Translations under genes and position numbers: made by a program | Shown: positions 17,496-27,211 of the stretch, piece by piece | Numbering within the stretch: position 1 is the stretch's first letter | Layout: each line of letters begins with the position of its first letter | Assembly (NCBI RefSeq): GCF_014189455.1 | Contig: NZ_CP050296.1 | Location: 1,426,001-1,490,000, forward strand | Direction: 5' to 3' | Origin: Mesorhizobium huakuii | Lineage (GTDB): Bacteria > Pseudomonadota > Alphaproteobacteria > Rhizobiales > Rhizobiaceae | Length of the DNA stretch: 64,000 nt | Notes under the pieces: generated by a model | What the model was told of the DNA's origin: nothing | Databases searched by the model: none | The model's input: the letters and a program-made list of their open reading frames with translations, nothing else

Positions 17496-19319
17496 CTACT
17501 CCACTGTCACCGATTTCGCCAGATTGCGCGGCTGGTCGACGTCGGTGCCCATGAACACGGCGGCGAAATAGGCGAGCATCTGGATCGGCAGCGCATAGAT
17601 GATCGGCGAGATGATTTCCGGCACGTCCGGCAGGATGATCGTCTCCATCGTCTTGACGCTTGAGTGCGCTGCGCCCTTGCTGTCGGTGATCAGGATGATC
17701 TTGCCGCCGCGCGCCGCCACTTCCTGCATGTTCGACACGGTCTTCTCGAAAATGCGGTCATGCGGCGCAATCACGATGACCGGCATGTTCTCGTCGATCA
17801 GCGCGATCGGCCCGTGCTTCAGCTCACCCGCCGCATAGCCTTCGGCGTGGATATAGGAGATTTCCTTGAGTTTCAGCGCGCCTTCCATGGCCAGCGGGAA
17901 ATTGGTGTCACGGCCGAGATAGAGCACGTCCTTGTAGCGCGACAGTTCGCGCGCGATGCGCTCGATCTGCTCTTCGAGCTTGAGCACCTGGTTGGCATAG
18001 CGCGGCGCTTCCGAGAGCGCGCGCACCAGGGTCTTCTCCTCATCTTTCGAGATCGTGCCGCGCGCCACGCCGGCGCGCACGGCAAGCGACGCCAGCACCG
18101 AGAGCTGGCAGGTGAAAGCCTTGGTCGAGGCGACGCCGATCTCGGGGCCGGCCAGCGTCGGCAGCACGACGTCGGATTCGCGCGCCATGGTCGATTCCCG
18201 CACATTGACGACGGCGCCGATCTTCATGCCGGCCTTACGGCAGTAGCGCAGCGAAGCCAGCGTGTCGGCGGTCTCGCCCGATTGCGAGATGAAGAAGGCG
18301 GCATCGTTGGCTGACAGCGGCATCTCGCGGTAGCGGAATTCCGAGGCGACATCGATGTCGACCGGCAGCCGCGCATAGCGCTCGAACCAGTATTTGCCGA
18401 TCAGGCCGGCGAGATAGGCGGTGCCGCAGGCCGAGATCGCCAGTCGGCCAATTTTGGCGAAATCGAATGGCAGGTCGAGCGGCTTCGAGACACCGGAGAC
18501 GAAATCGACGTAATGCGCCAGCGTATGCGAGATCACTTCCGGCTGCTCATGGATTTCCTTTTCCATGAAATGCCGGCGGTTGCCCTTGTCGACCATAAAA
18601 CTGGTCGACAGCGACTGCTGGCGCTTGCGCTCGACCTTTTTGCCGTCGATGTCGAAGATGGCGACGCTGTCGCGGCGCACCACCGCCCAGTCGCCGTCTT
18701 CGAGATAGGTGATGGAATTGGTGAATGGCGCCAGCGCAATGGCGTCGGAGCCCAAGAACATCTCGCCATCACCATGGCCGACGGCCAGTGGCGGGCCATT
18801 GCGGGCGCCGACGATCAGGTCCTCGTCGCCCTTGAACATGATGGCCAGCGCAAAGGCGCCTTCGAGCCGCTTCAGCGCCTGATGCGCCGCCTCCACCGGC
18901 TTCAGCCCCTTGGCGAGTTCGCGCGCCACCAGATGCGCGACGACCTCGGTGTCGGTCTGCGACGAGAAGGAGTAGCCGTCACGGACCAGTTCGTCGCGCA
19001 GTTCGGCAAAGTTCTCGATGATGCCGTTGTGGACGATGGCGACGCCGTCGGAAAAATGCGGATGCGCATTGGTCTCGTTGGGCACGCCATGGGTGGCCCA
19101 GCGCGTATGGCCGATGCCGATCGTTCCCTCGAGCGGCTCTTCCTTGAGCCGGCGTTCGAGGTTGATCAGCTTGCCCTCGGCGCGGCGGCGGCCAAGTTGT
19201 CCCTTTTCGATGGTGGCGACGCCGGCCGAATCATAGCCGCGATATTCCAGCCGCTTCAGTGTGGCAAGGAGGAGCGGCGTAACCTGCGAATGGCCGACGA
19301 TTCCCACGATACCGCACAT
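17496..19319 (-). CDS. glmS: Glutamine--fructose-6-phosphate aminotransferase (isomerizing)
   Basis: 607 residues, full family length. The glutaminase domain starts MCGIVGIVG with Cys2 as nucleophile and has GHTRWATHG. Two SIS sugar-isomerase domains follow, with SQSGETADTLASLRY and EGALKLKEISYIHAEGYAAG; the C-terminus ends NLAKSVTVE, the usual isomerase tail. It makes glucosamine-6-phosphate from fructose-6-phosphate and glutamine in the cytoplasm, feeding UDP-GlcNAc for peptidoglycan, lipid A and amino-sugar polysaccharides. Its location beside polysaccharide genes may be functional. It could be a second copy beside a glmU-linked glmS elsewhere, which this window cannot show. Confidence 0.95.
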   Translation of the reverse strand: MCGIVGIVGHSQVTPLLLATLKRLEYRGYDSAGVATIEKGQLGRRRAEGKLINLERRLKEEPLEGTIGIGHTRWATHGVPNETNAHPHFSDGVAIVHNGIIENFAELRDELVRDGYSFSSQTDTEVVAHLVARELAKGLKPVEAAHQALKRLEGAFALAIMFKGDEDLIVGARNGPPLAVGHGDGEMFLGSDAIALAPFTNSITYLEDGDWAVVRRDSVAIFDIDGKKVERKRQQSLSTSFMVDKGNRRHFMEKEIHEQPEVISHTLAHYVDFVSGVSKPLDLPFDFAKIGRLAISACGTAYLAGLIGKYWFERYARLPVDIDVASEFRYREMPLSANDAAFFISQSGETADTLASLRYCRKAGMKIGAVVNVRESTMARESDVVLPTLAGPEIGVASTKAFTCQLSVLASLAVRAGVARGTISKDEEKTLVRALSEAPRYANQVLKLEEQIERIARELSRYKDVLYLGRDTNFPLAMEGALKLKEISYIHAEGYAAGELKHGPIALIDENMPVIVIAPHDRIFEKTVSNMQEVAARGGKIILITDSKGAAHSSVKTMETIILPDVPEIISPIIYALPIQMLAYFAAVFMGTDVDQPRNLAKSVTVE

Positions 19320-19967
19320 GGCTTTGCCCCCATAGCCTGCAGAATTCCGGCCCTATCGCCGCAAAAAACCACACTATCCCTCCTTGATTGCGAGCTGATC
19401 GTTCATTTGAAGGAGTCTACGGACTTAATCGGCACCTGCACTGTCGTGCTTCCGAAGTGGTGGAGCTTGTGTCGTTGGCTGAGTGAAGCCCGCCCGGCGA
19501 ACAGTTCGTTCGAATGATGCGCTTCCACCCGCCGAGGCGCATGTTGGGTCAGCCGGCAAACCAAAACACACCCAACAGCCGGTTAGGCCCGGCCGCCTGA
19601 TGCCCCCCTACAAGAGGCTGTCGGGCCGCTTGATCTATCAGGGAGGCTTACCCGCGAGAGCGCTCCGGACGGCCTCCCATGCCGGCAAGCGAGCGGCGCC
19701 AGGTCCACGCAACAGAAGACGTCAAGATAAACACAACAGGGTCACCCGACGAAAAAGCGATCCTGGCATAGATCAGTAAGGCTGGTGGAGGTGATCGGCG
19801 ACCAACAAAACCTCACAAGTCTCGATGACTTGTCGCTGTTGAGGCGCTGAATCGCTGGCGCTTGGCATCGTTTGATTGCACGAAGACGCTGAACTGATCT
19901 CTCGATACAAATGGAGGCTCAGTCCGCGCCTTGCTGGGTCCAGGAATGCGGAAGGGGGATGTAGGGC
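19320..19967. other. Intergenic region between glmS and coiled-coil gene, with inverted repeat
   Basis: 648 bp lacking a convincing gene on either strand. It holds the divergent promoters of glmS and of the plus-strand coiled-coil gene. The clearest structure is a perfect 7-bp inverted repeat, ACAAGTC (19815-19821) and GACTTGT (19827-19833) around TCGAT, about 135 bp before the coiled-coil start; it may be an operator. A C6 run lies at 19603-19608. Confidence 0.45.
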
Positions 19968-21422
19968 ATGAAGTTCAGGGATCTGATCAAACGTGCCGAC
20001 AACAATGTGGAGAAGTCATTCGACGACCTCGAAGCTGACTTGGCCGACGCCGTCGACGAGTGCCTTGGTTTGGACGACCTGTCAGCGCTGGTAATGGACG
20101 ATGCCGCGGGCGAGCCGCCCATGCCAGACGACAACAGCGAACAGGACGACAGCCCGCAGACCGAGGATGATGCTGGCACCGACAATGCCGGCACACAGGA
20201 ACCCGTGCGACGGCTGACCTCTCATACGCAGAGCCGTATGGCTGCCTTGAGTTCCTTTGATGGGCTGTTTCGCGATGCGAAGCTGCATTTCGAGGAGATC
20301 AACGCGAAACTGTCCGAGATCGCGAGCACACATCAACTCACCTTTGAATTCTTCCACATCCTTCACGCCGACATTCTCCGCGCCAACGAACTGGAACTCG
20401 CCAATCTAAACCTGACCGCGGAGCAAAGGAGCCTGTCGGACAAGCTCAATGACCTCAACCGAAGGCAGTATGAGCGTGAAAGCATGGTGGAGGCTTTGCA
20501 GCAGCGCGAGGCAAGCCTGATTCAGGACGGCGAGGCGCTTCGCGGCGCATTGGCCGCGGCAAGGCTGGAACTCGTGGAGGCCGCGAACACCAACGCAAAG
20601 AATGAAGCGGAATTCGGAGACCTCACAAACACGCTTGCCGCCGCAACCGTTGAGGCCGACAGACGCGCGCGCGAGAACAAACTGCTGCGTGAAAAGAATG
20701 TCAGCCTGTCGATCGACCTGGAAAAGGCGCTGAAGCGGGAGGACGAGGCGCGGCACAGGCTGGACGCCTTCTCCTCGATCCATGCCACCGAAGCTGCGAA
20801 AAATTCCGAAATACTGGGTGCGCTCGGTAAGAGCGAAAAGGAAGCGACACGGCTCCATCACTCGCTCGAGATCACCCAGGCGAAACTGTCGGAGGTGACG
20901 GAAACCGCCAGGATCATGGAGGCGGACAAGGATGCCGAGCTCGAACGCTGCCGGGCCGAGATTCGGGGATTGCGTTCCGAAGTTCAGAGCCTCAACTCGC
21001 GACTTGAGCTCACATCAAGCGCAAATAACGAAGCCTCGGCCGAGATCGACAGGCTCAGGCTTCAATGGAGCGACGCCGTGGCGGAAAAGCAGGTGGCGGA
21101 TGAAAGGTTGGCTGCCCTCACCAAGGAAGTCGAAACCGACAAGCTGAACCTTTCGAAGATAACCGCCAATTTTTCACAGCTGTCGCTGCAACAGGCATCC
21201 GATCAGATACAACTCGATATCAGACGGCAGGAATGCGAGGACCTGCGGGCCGAAATTGCATCGGTCAACGCCCGGATCAGGGATTTGCTGCCCTATGAGA
21301 GGCTCCATAGCACCACGAACGCCGTGCCGCATAAGAACGATGTGGCCAAGATTCCGGTGACGGCGGAGCGAACGGTGCGTACCGCCCGCCGCGCCCGCCG
21401 GAGGGCGCTCACCGCGTCGTAG
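19968..21422 (+). CDS. Large coiled-coil protein of unknown function
   Basis: 484 residues with no recognised catalytic domain. Residues 1-45 are a charged N-terminal helix region; about 45-75 are an acidic, probably disordered stretch rich in Asp and Glu; about 100-440 are almost continuous heptad-rich alpha helix (many Glu/Ala/Leu/Arg, few Gly or Pro), so a long coiled coil. The C-terminus is very basic (RTARRARRRALTAS). No signal peptide or membrane segment is seen, so it is likely cytosolic. It converges on the type I secretion genes with a 48-bp gap. It might scaffold or localise polysaccharide machinery, but that is speculation. Confidence 0.8.
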   Translation: MKFRDLIKRADNNVEKSFDDLEADLADAVDECLGLDDLSALVMDDAAGEPPMPDDNSEQDDSPQTEDDAGTDNAGTQEPVRRLTSHTQSRMAALSSFDGLFRDAKLHFEEINAKLSEIASTHQLTFEFFHILHADILRANELELANLNLTAEQRSLSDKLNDLNRRQYERESMVEALQQREASLIQDGEALRGALAAARLELVEAANTNAKNEAEFGDLTNTLAAATVEADRRARENKLLREKNVSLSIDLEKALKREDEARHRLDAFSSIHATEAAKNSEILGALGKSEKEATRLHHSLEITQAKLSEVTETARIMEADKDAELERCRAEIRGLRSEVQSLNSRLELTSSANNEASAEIDRLRLQWSDAVAEKQVADERLAALTKEVETDKLNLSKITANFSQLSLQQASDQIQLDIRRQECEDLRAEIASVNARIRDLLPYERLHSTTNAVPHKNDVAKIPVTAERTVRTARRARRRALTAS

Positions 21423-21470
21423 GAAGAAGAGCTAATCGCTTTTGCGGCTGGCTTCCAACAGTTCGCCATG

Positions 21471-22844
21471 TCATTGGCGGAAGGCCCTGGACATCTGATC
21501 CGTGAGAGGCTTCAGCAGATAAGACCAGACGCTGCGTTCGTCGGTGCTTATGTGGACCTCTGCCGGCATACCTGGTTTGAGCACCTTGGCATCCGTCAGG
21601 CAGGCTGCCTTGTTCTCGACATTGATACGCGCCGAGAAATACGAAAGCTGTTTTTGCTGATCCTTGATCAGATCCGCCGAGATGCGCTTGACCGATCCCT
21701 GGCAAGCCGGCGTGGTGCCGGCATCGAAAGCCGGAAACCGGATCGAGACGTGCTGACCTGGACGAACGTCGTCTATGCGCGATGGAGGAATCAGCGCGTC
21801 GACGACGAGGTTGTCGGCGTCGGGGACAATCATCATGATCACTTCGCCAGGGGCGATCACGCCGCCGATCGTGTGGATGGAGGATTCCTGCACCGTTCCC
21901 GATTGCGGAGCGCGGATGTTGGTTTTGGTCAGTTCGTCTTGCGCGACGACCTTGCGCTCGCTGAGTTCGGTCTGCTTGGCTTCCGTTTCACGAAGTTCGC
22001 TCGTTACTTCGCTGCGCCTTTGTTCGTCGAGCTGAAGAATCTGCAACTCGGTCTCGCTGATCCGGGCCTGTGCCTCAGCGACCGCCGCCGCGAGGCGTCC
22101 TGATTCTCCATGCGCCCGGGTGGCATCCAATCTGATGTTGCTCAGTCTCTCCTTGGACACCAACTTCTTTGTATAAAGCGCCTGGACATCGCCAAGATCT
22201 CCGTCCAGCAGGACCACGGACTGGTCTTCCGCGGCCTGCTGCGCCTTGAGGCCATCGATCTGGCGTTCGAGTTGCTTTGAACGGCTTTGCAACTGTGCCT
22301 TCTGCCCCGTCAACGCCGTTGCGCGGCTTTCGAACAGGGTGCGCTCCCCGTTCACCAGTGCAGCCAGTTCCGGATCGCCCATCCGTGTTTGAAGGCTGGA
22401 CGGAAGCTGCATTTCCGTCAGACCTTGCCGCTCGGCCTCCAGCCGCGCAAGCCGGACGGTGGCGCGATCAAGATCCTCACTGATTATCTGCAGGTTGGCC
22501 CGCGTCAGCGTGTCGTCCAGCCTGGCCACCACATCGCCGGCCCGCACATGGTCCCCATCTTGCGCGAAGATGCCGCCGATCGTGCCGCCGGTCAGGTGCT
22601 GGACTTTCTTGATGTTGCTTTCGACCACCACGGTGGCAGGCGCAATCACCGCGCCGGCGATCTTCGTCAAACCGAGCCAAAGACCGCCGCCGGCAATCAA
22701 CATGACGGTGACCGCCGCGCCCAGGATCAGGTTGGCCCTGATACCATCCTGTGCCCCGGCCGAATTCGCCTCGACCCTTCGGCTCCCATCGTCGATCGGA
22801 GCAAATAAACCCATCGTCACGTCAGACACGAAACAGCACCTCAC
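21471..22844 (-). CDS. HlyD family type I secretion periplasmic adaptor (PrsE-like)
   Basis: 457 residues. One N-terminal membrane segment (LGAAVTVMLIAGGGLWLGL) is followed by a lipoyl half-motif beginning VESNIKKVQHLTGG, a long alpha-helical hairpin (about residues 130-300), and a beta-barrel domain with the typical C-terminal VHISTDERSVWSYLLKP before the final helix. This membrane-fusion protein links the inner-membrane ABC exporter to an outer-membrane TolC. Its start overlaps the ABC exporter stop by 4 bp (ATGA), so they form one operon. In rhizobia such PrsDE pairs export glycanases and adhesins with RTX tails; such a protein is encoded at 51235. Confidence 0.92.
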   Translation of the reverse strand: MRCCFVSDVTMGLFAPIDDGSRRVEANSAGAQDGIRANLILGAAVTVMLIAGGGLWLGLTKIAGAVIAPATVVVESNIKKVQHLTGGTIGGIFAQDGDHVRAGDVVARLDDTLTRANLQIISEDLDRATVRLARLEAERQGLTEMQLPSSLQTRMGDPELAALVNGERTLFESRATALTGQKAQLQSRSKQLERQIDGLKAQQAAEDQSVVLLDGDLGDVQALYTKKLVSKERLSNIRLDATRAHGESGRLAAAVAEAQARISETELQILQLDEQRRSEVTSELRETEAKQTELSERKVVAQDELTKTNIRAPQSGTVQESSIHTIGGVIAPGEVIMMIVPDADNLVVDALIPPSRIDDVRPGQHVSIRFPAFDAGTTPACQGSVKRISADLIKDQQKQLSYFSARINVENKAACLTDAKVLKPGMPAEVHISTDERSVWSYLLKPLTDQMSRAFRQ

Positions 22845-24595
22845 GCATGACCGCTCACCCCTTTCTGCATCGGGACAACCGCCGCCGGCCGTTCAGCGGG
22901 CGAAGGGAAGGGCCGGATGACGTTGGCCAGGACCTCTTCGCGGGAGCCAAAGGAGTGAAGCGTCCCATTCGCCATGACGAGCACCTTGTCGATATTGGTG
23001 AGCGCAGAAGGACGGTGCGCAACAACGATGACGATGCCCCCACGTCGGCGCACGCCCAGGATCGCGCCGGCCAGGGCGGTATCGCCATCGACGTCCAGGT
23101 TTGAATTCGGCTCGTCGAGGACGACAAGAAACGGGTCGCCGTAAAGTGCCCTGGCAAGCCCAACGAGTTGCCGCTGTCCGGCCGACAGGGCTGCCCCTCC
23201 CTCGCCGACGCGTGTTTGAAACCCATTCGGCAATCGCATGATCATCTTGTCGACACCCGCGGCCCTGGCGGCTGCCAGCACGCCCTTGGCGTCACCCTTG
23301 CCGCCAAATCGCGAAATGTTATCGGCAACCGTTCCATCAAACAGTTCGACGTCCTGCGGCAGGTAACCGATATGCTCGCCAAGCTGTTCCTGGCCCCATT
23401 GGTCGAGCGAGGCTTCGTCCAGCCTTACCGTTCCGCGAAGCGGCTGCCACACTCCCACCAGCGCGCGCACAAGCGTCGTTTTCCCGGAACCGCTCGGGCC
23501 GACAATGGCCATGCCCGCGCCTCCAGACAGGTCGAAGCTGACATTGGCCACGGTCGGTTTTTGCTGGCCTGGCGGGGCTATCGTCACTTCCTCGACCGCA
23601 AGCATCGCCTGCGGGCGTGGCAGTTCCATGAGCTCGCCTTGGCTACCGAAGGCGGACAGCGCCGCTGTCAGTTGGGAATAGCTCTGACGGAACGCCACAA
23701 ACCCTCGCCAGTTTGCCATCGCCGCGTCAACCGGGGCCAACGAGCGGCCGAGCAATATGGAGGATGCTATGATCACACCGGGCGACGCTTCACCCCCGAT
23801 CACGAGGTAGGCGCCAAGTCCCAGGACGCAGGACTGCAAGGCCATCCGCAGCGCCCTCGACAGTGAACCGGTGGCGCCGACAATGTCGGAAAGGCGCTCC
23901 TGGTGCGTGAGATATGCGTGATTGATCTCACCCCAGCGGCGGGCGAGGCGGTCCGAAAGGCCCATGGCGCGCACAACCTCCGCATTGCGGCGGCCGGCAT
24001 CGGCAAGGTTGCGTTGCGACACGAGCGTCTCGGACGCACGCGCCGCCGGTCCGCGGCCAAGGACTTCCGCGATCGCCGTAAGCAGCACGACAACAATCGC
24101 ACCACTCGTTGCCAGTAGGCCGAGCGCAGGATGCAGAAGATAGATGACCAACAGATAAAACGGTATCCACGGCGCATCGAAGATGACGGTCGGCCCCAAT
24201 CCTGAAAGGAAAGCGCGCAACTGGTCCAGATCACGAAGCGGATGTATCCGGTTTGCATCCTGGCCGCCGATGAGCGGTAAGGACAGTGAGAGGCCGAAGA
24301 CCCTTTGCTGCAGCTTCTTATGGAGACGATTGCCGATTCGAACCAGGAGGCGAAGCCGCACGAAATCCAGCAACCCGTAGACCGCGTAGAGGCCCAGCAT
24401 TCCGATCGTAAATCCGACAAGCGTCGGAACGCTCTGCGAAGGCAGAACGCGGTCGTAGATTTGCAGCATATAGACGGAGCCGGTCAAAGCGAGAATGTTT
24501 ATGACCGCCGAGAACATACCAACGCCTACCAGCGCGGGCACGGCGTCAAGCATGGCGCCACGTAGATTGGGCGAGCGTATCCCACCGGAACTCAT
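22841..24595 (-). CDS. Type I secretion system permease/ATPase (PrsD-like)
   Basis: 584 residues, fused ABC transporter. The N-terminal ~300 residues form a six-segment membrane domain. The ATPase half has Walker A GPSGSGKTT, Q-loop YLPQDVELFDGTV, signature LSAGQRQLVGLARAL and Walker B FLVVLDEPNSNLD, all intact. There is no N-terminal C39 peptidase domain, which places it in the PrtD/PrsD class exporting proteins with uncleaved C-terminal signals. First gene of a two-gene operon with the HlyD adaptor. The outer-membrane TolC partner is not in the window. Confidence 0.93.
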   Translation of the reverse strand: MSSGGIRSPNLRGAMLDAVPALVGVGMFSAVINILALTGSVYMLQIYDRVLPSQSVPTLVGFTIGMLGLYAVYGLLDFVRLRLLVRIGNRLHKKLQQRVFGLSLSLPLIGGQDANRIHPLRDLDQLRAFLSGLGPTVIFDAPWIPFYLLVIYLLHPALGLLATSGAIVVVLLTAIAEVLGRGPAARASETLVSQRNLADAGRRNAEVVRAMGLSDRLARRWGEINHAYLTHQERLSDIVGATGSLSRALRMALQSCVLGLGAYLVIGGEASPGVIIASSILLGRSLAPVDAAMANWRGFVAFRQSYSQLTAALSAFGSQGELMELPRPQAMLAVEEVTIAPPGQQKPTVANVSFDLSGGAGMAIVGPSGSGKTTLVRALVGVWQPLRGTVRLDEASLDQWGQEQLGEHIGYLPQDVELFDGTVADNISRFGGKGDAKGVLAAARAAGVDKMIMRLPNGFQTRVGEGGAALSAGQRQLVGLARALYGDPFLVVLDEPNSNLDVDGDTALAGAILGVRRRGGIVIVVAHRPSALTNIDKVLVMANGTLHSFGSREEVLANVIRPFPSPAERPAAVVPMQKGVSGHA

Positions 24596-24948
24596 GGCTT
24601 GCTACCTCCGACAAGAAGTCGTCGGGTCGGCCGGTCGGTTCCGCCGGGCATGGACAAATTTTGGGTTTTCAGGAGCGTATCCCTCTTTACCTTCTAATAT
24701 TACGCCCCACTAACGTACGTGGCCTTTCTTTCAAATGTAGCAAAATCGTGGCGCCAGCCCGAGAAAGCCCGAACTGGAGCATTAAATCAGGGGAAAACTG
24801 CCGTTTTAGGGTGCATTGGTGGCTGTCGAGGGTCGCGTTCCAGGCTACGGCAGCGACACCGTACCTTCCTTTCGGGAGGTGATTCGCCCCTCAGGCAAAT
24901 GGCTCCCCAGCCGTTTTCACGGAGCCATTTGAGTGTGCGATGTCGTTT
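24596..24948. other. Intergenic region upstream of the type I secretion operon
   Basis: 353 bp without a credible gene. The part near 24596-24800 is comparatively AT-rich and should hold the promoter of the minus-strand secretion operon; no exact promoter consensus was recognised. The right end carries the stem-loop following the methyltransferase. Confidence 0.45.
24896..24931 (-). terminator. Perfect 11-bp stem-loop after the methyltransferase
   Basis: CAAATGGCTCC (24896-24906) and GGAGCCATTTG (24921-24931) pair perfectly around a 14-base loop, 17 bp beyond the stop of the minus-strand methyltransferase gene. The placement suits the transcription end of the export/sugar operon, but no T tract follows on the minus strand, so it may be a processing or rho-dependent end instead. 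Confidence 0.5.
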
Positions 24949-25865
24949 TTAGCGCTTCTTCGCAACAACCAGGAAATGCTGCGCCAGTTGTCCAGGAACG
25001 CGAAGAGTTCTGGACACCTTCTCGAAGGGCTCGATCAACGCTCCACAGACCCCTGGCAAGAGGTTTCCCGGCCGGGGCAGATAGCCGTAAGGTGTCATCT
25101 CCTCGACACGGAACCCCGACGCGGTCAGGAGTTCCTTGAACGCCGTTGTGCTCAGCGTGTGGCGAATTGTGCGTCCAGACAACCGGTTGAGCAGCCTGCA
25201 AACCAGGCCGATGGGTGAAGTCGCGTTCATATGAACATTGCACACAAGTCGCCCGCCGTCCTTCAGATGCTCATTTATCGCCTTCAGCGCATCCGACTTC
25301 AGTTGATCCTCTGCGTTCAGGAAGAAGCGAAATGCCGTTACGACGTCGAAGGTCTCGCCGAGAGGCTCCCTCGTCATATCGATGTGACGCAGTCTCACAT
25401 TGGGTGGAACTTGCGCGCAGTCGAGCATGGGTCTGGAAATGTCGGCGCCCACCACCTCGCCGAAGAGCCCGGCCGCCACGTTGGCGATGCGACCTGTTCC
25501 GCATGCGAAATCGAGGCACTTTCGGCCGGCTCCCCCATTGGGCGAAGAACGTCCAGGATCAGCGGCTTTTCGATTTTCTCCCAAAGCGCGCCATAATAGC
25601 CGGACTCGTGTGTTTTGTTGTAATGCGCGCCGTAGCCTGGCGCGCAATGGCTGGCCCTGTAGTCGTTCGACGCTCGGTCGCCTTGTGGGTGGGCCTGCTG
25701 GCTGGACGTCAGCTCCTGCCAAACTCGGGACTTACCGGTCTGAGGCCTGGCCCGCGGAATCCGCGCTGCTGAAGGCGTATCGAAAGCATAATTTGCCGAC
25801 TGAGCCATTTGAGCCGCGTTCGTCGACGGCGCCGGCTTCACCCCTTGCTTGGAATTGAGCCTCAC
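24949..25865 (-). pseudogene. Class I SAM-dependent methyltransferase, frameshifted as read
   Basis: Two overlapping frames together encode one methyltransferase of about 305 residues. The upstream frame supplies YGAHYNKTHESGYYGALW and LILDVLRPM; the downstream frame supplies motif I CLDFACGTGRIANVAAG, then VVGADISRPML and DVVTAFRFFLNAEDQLK. They meet in a run of five G on the coding strand (25532-25536); six or three would rejoin them. The first ~80 residues are Ser/Pro/Arg-rich and the true start is uncertain. The sequence downstream of motif I resembles family 11/25 methyltransferases. It is at the end of the sugar/export operon and may methylate a sugar or lipid. Either sequence error or real inactivation is possible. 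Confidence 0.75.
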
Positions 25866-25951
25866 CTGTATCTCCCGTTACATTGTGTTCGACTGCCCGA
25901 TCGAACAGTGAGCTCCCCAAGCCCATTTTATCGGACTGCTACCGAGGCGGC

Positions 25952-27211
25952 CTATTGGATCGCCGCGCTTTGCAGATCACTGTTGAACCGGGCTTCGACG
26001 GTATCCCCCGGCATCACAACGGTATCTTCGTCAGCCGACAGCTTGCGCCACTCATCACCTATCTTGCGGACGATCGTGACCTGAGCCTGGATCGTTTCGC
26101 CGGCAATCGGCAATGGCTGAGTGGATGCGCCGGTCGGTTGCAGCTTCTCGCTGGCGGCGTGGAGTTTGGCGGTGACATCCCCCAGCCGCGCGTTGGTGTC
26201 CTTCAGATCCGTCAGCAAGACAATCTTCCTCTGATTGTCATTGCGTTCGTGCTGCCTGACATAATCCTCCTGCTGGCGCCGCGCTCTCATGAGCTCGACC
26301 GTGGTTTGCAGCGCACCGCTCGACGACAGAAGCAAGGCGCGCCTGACATCGGCGAGCCGATTGTTGGTCAGATTGCCTGCGTCAAACGCCTTGGTTACTT
26401 TCGCTAGGTCTTCCTGATCCGCCTTCACGCTCTCGGCCTCGACCTGTTCTCGCTTCTGCAGAACCTCGATCTGATCGGCCGCATCCTTCTCGCCCTTCTC
26501 AAGAAAAGCCTGCTCCTGCTGGAAATCGCTCAGCGCAATCTTCAGCGCGTCCGCTTCAGCCTGGGCGATCGCGGCGCCGACGCTGGGCGACAGAGGTGAC
26601 CCTTGTGGTGTCTGCTTGTCGAAATCCGCCTGGCCCTGAAGTTCGGCGCGGATACGGGCGGCGTGAAAATAGTCTTTGGTGTAATCCCCCCAAAGTGTTT
26701 CGTAATCGCGCCTGAGATCAACCGGATCGGGCCCGGTCTGGCCTGCTCGTGACCGCAAAAGGCTGAAGCCGCCGGAGACGGCAAGCGCCTGCCGCACGGT
26801 CATGAGCGGACGATAGGCCTGTTGTCCCGGGGTAAGCACGTCGCCCATCACATAGATCGGACGATACTCCGCGATGATGGCAGTCACGTCGTCCGGCTTG
26901 ACGACAACCATCTGCTCGCGTCCATCGGGCAGACGCACATGAAAGATCTTGGTCGGTAAAAGCGTTTGCATGCGCGTCTGCAATTGAGACGCCGTCAAGC
27001 CTGCGACCATGATCATCCCGACTGCGGGAAGGGCGATATTGCCGTCCATCTGGACCACCGCGCGCTGCGTTCGCTCCGGGATCGGCGCTATCCCAATCTC
27101 GACGGTATCGCCAGGTGACAGTTGATAGGGCTCGGCGTCGCCTGCGATGGCCATCGATGTCAGGGACATCACGGCAGCCGCGGCAAGAATGGTTCGTTTA
27201 GTGAAGGCCAT
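25952..27211 (-). CDS. Polysaccharide export protein, Wza/ExoF-like
   Basis: 419 residues from MAFTKRTILA; the ATG at 27211 has AAGGAGA upstream, and the longer ORF to 27496 lies in the preceding gene. A signal peptide ends at MAIAGD; no lipobox cysteine is visible. The polysaccharide-export domain YQLSPGDTVEIGI and a SLBB-like segment (YVMGDVLTPGQQAYRPLMTVRQALAVSGG, split here as YVMGDVLTPG and LTVRQALA-type) follow. About residues 200-340 are a coiled coil, as in rhizobial ExoF. It should act in the periplasm and outer membrane with the Wzc-like protein at 41266 to export the polymer. Start overlaps the upstream propeller gene by 14 bp. Confidence 0.85.
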   Translation of the reverse strand: MAFTKRTILAAAAVMSLTSMAIAGDAEPYQLSPGDTVEIGIAPIPERTQRAVVQMDGNIALPAVGMIMVAGLTASQLQTRMQTLLPTKIFHVRLPDGREQMVVVKPDDVTAIIAEYRPIYVMGDVLTPGQQAYRPLMTVRQALAVSGGFSLLRSRAGQTGPDPVDLRRDYETLWGDYTKDYFHAARIRAELQGQADFDKQTPQGSPLSPSVGAAIAQAEADALKIALSDFQQEQAFLEKGEKDAADQIEVLQKREQVEAESVKADQEDLAKVTKAFDAGNLTNNRLADVRRALLLSSSGALQTTVELMRARRQQEDYVRQHERNDNQRKIVLLTDLKDTNARLGDVTAKLHAASEKLQPTGASTQPLPIAGETIQAQVTIVRKIGDEWRKLSADEDTVVMPGDTVEARFNSDLQSAAIQ

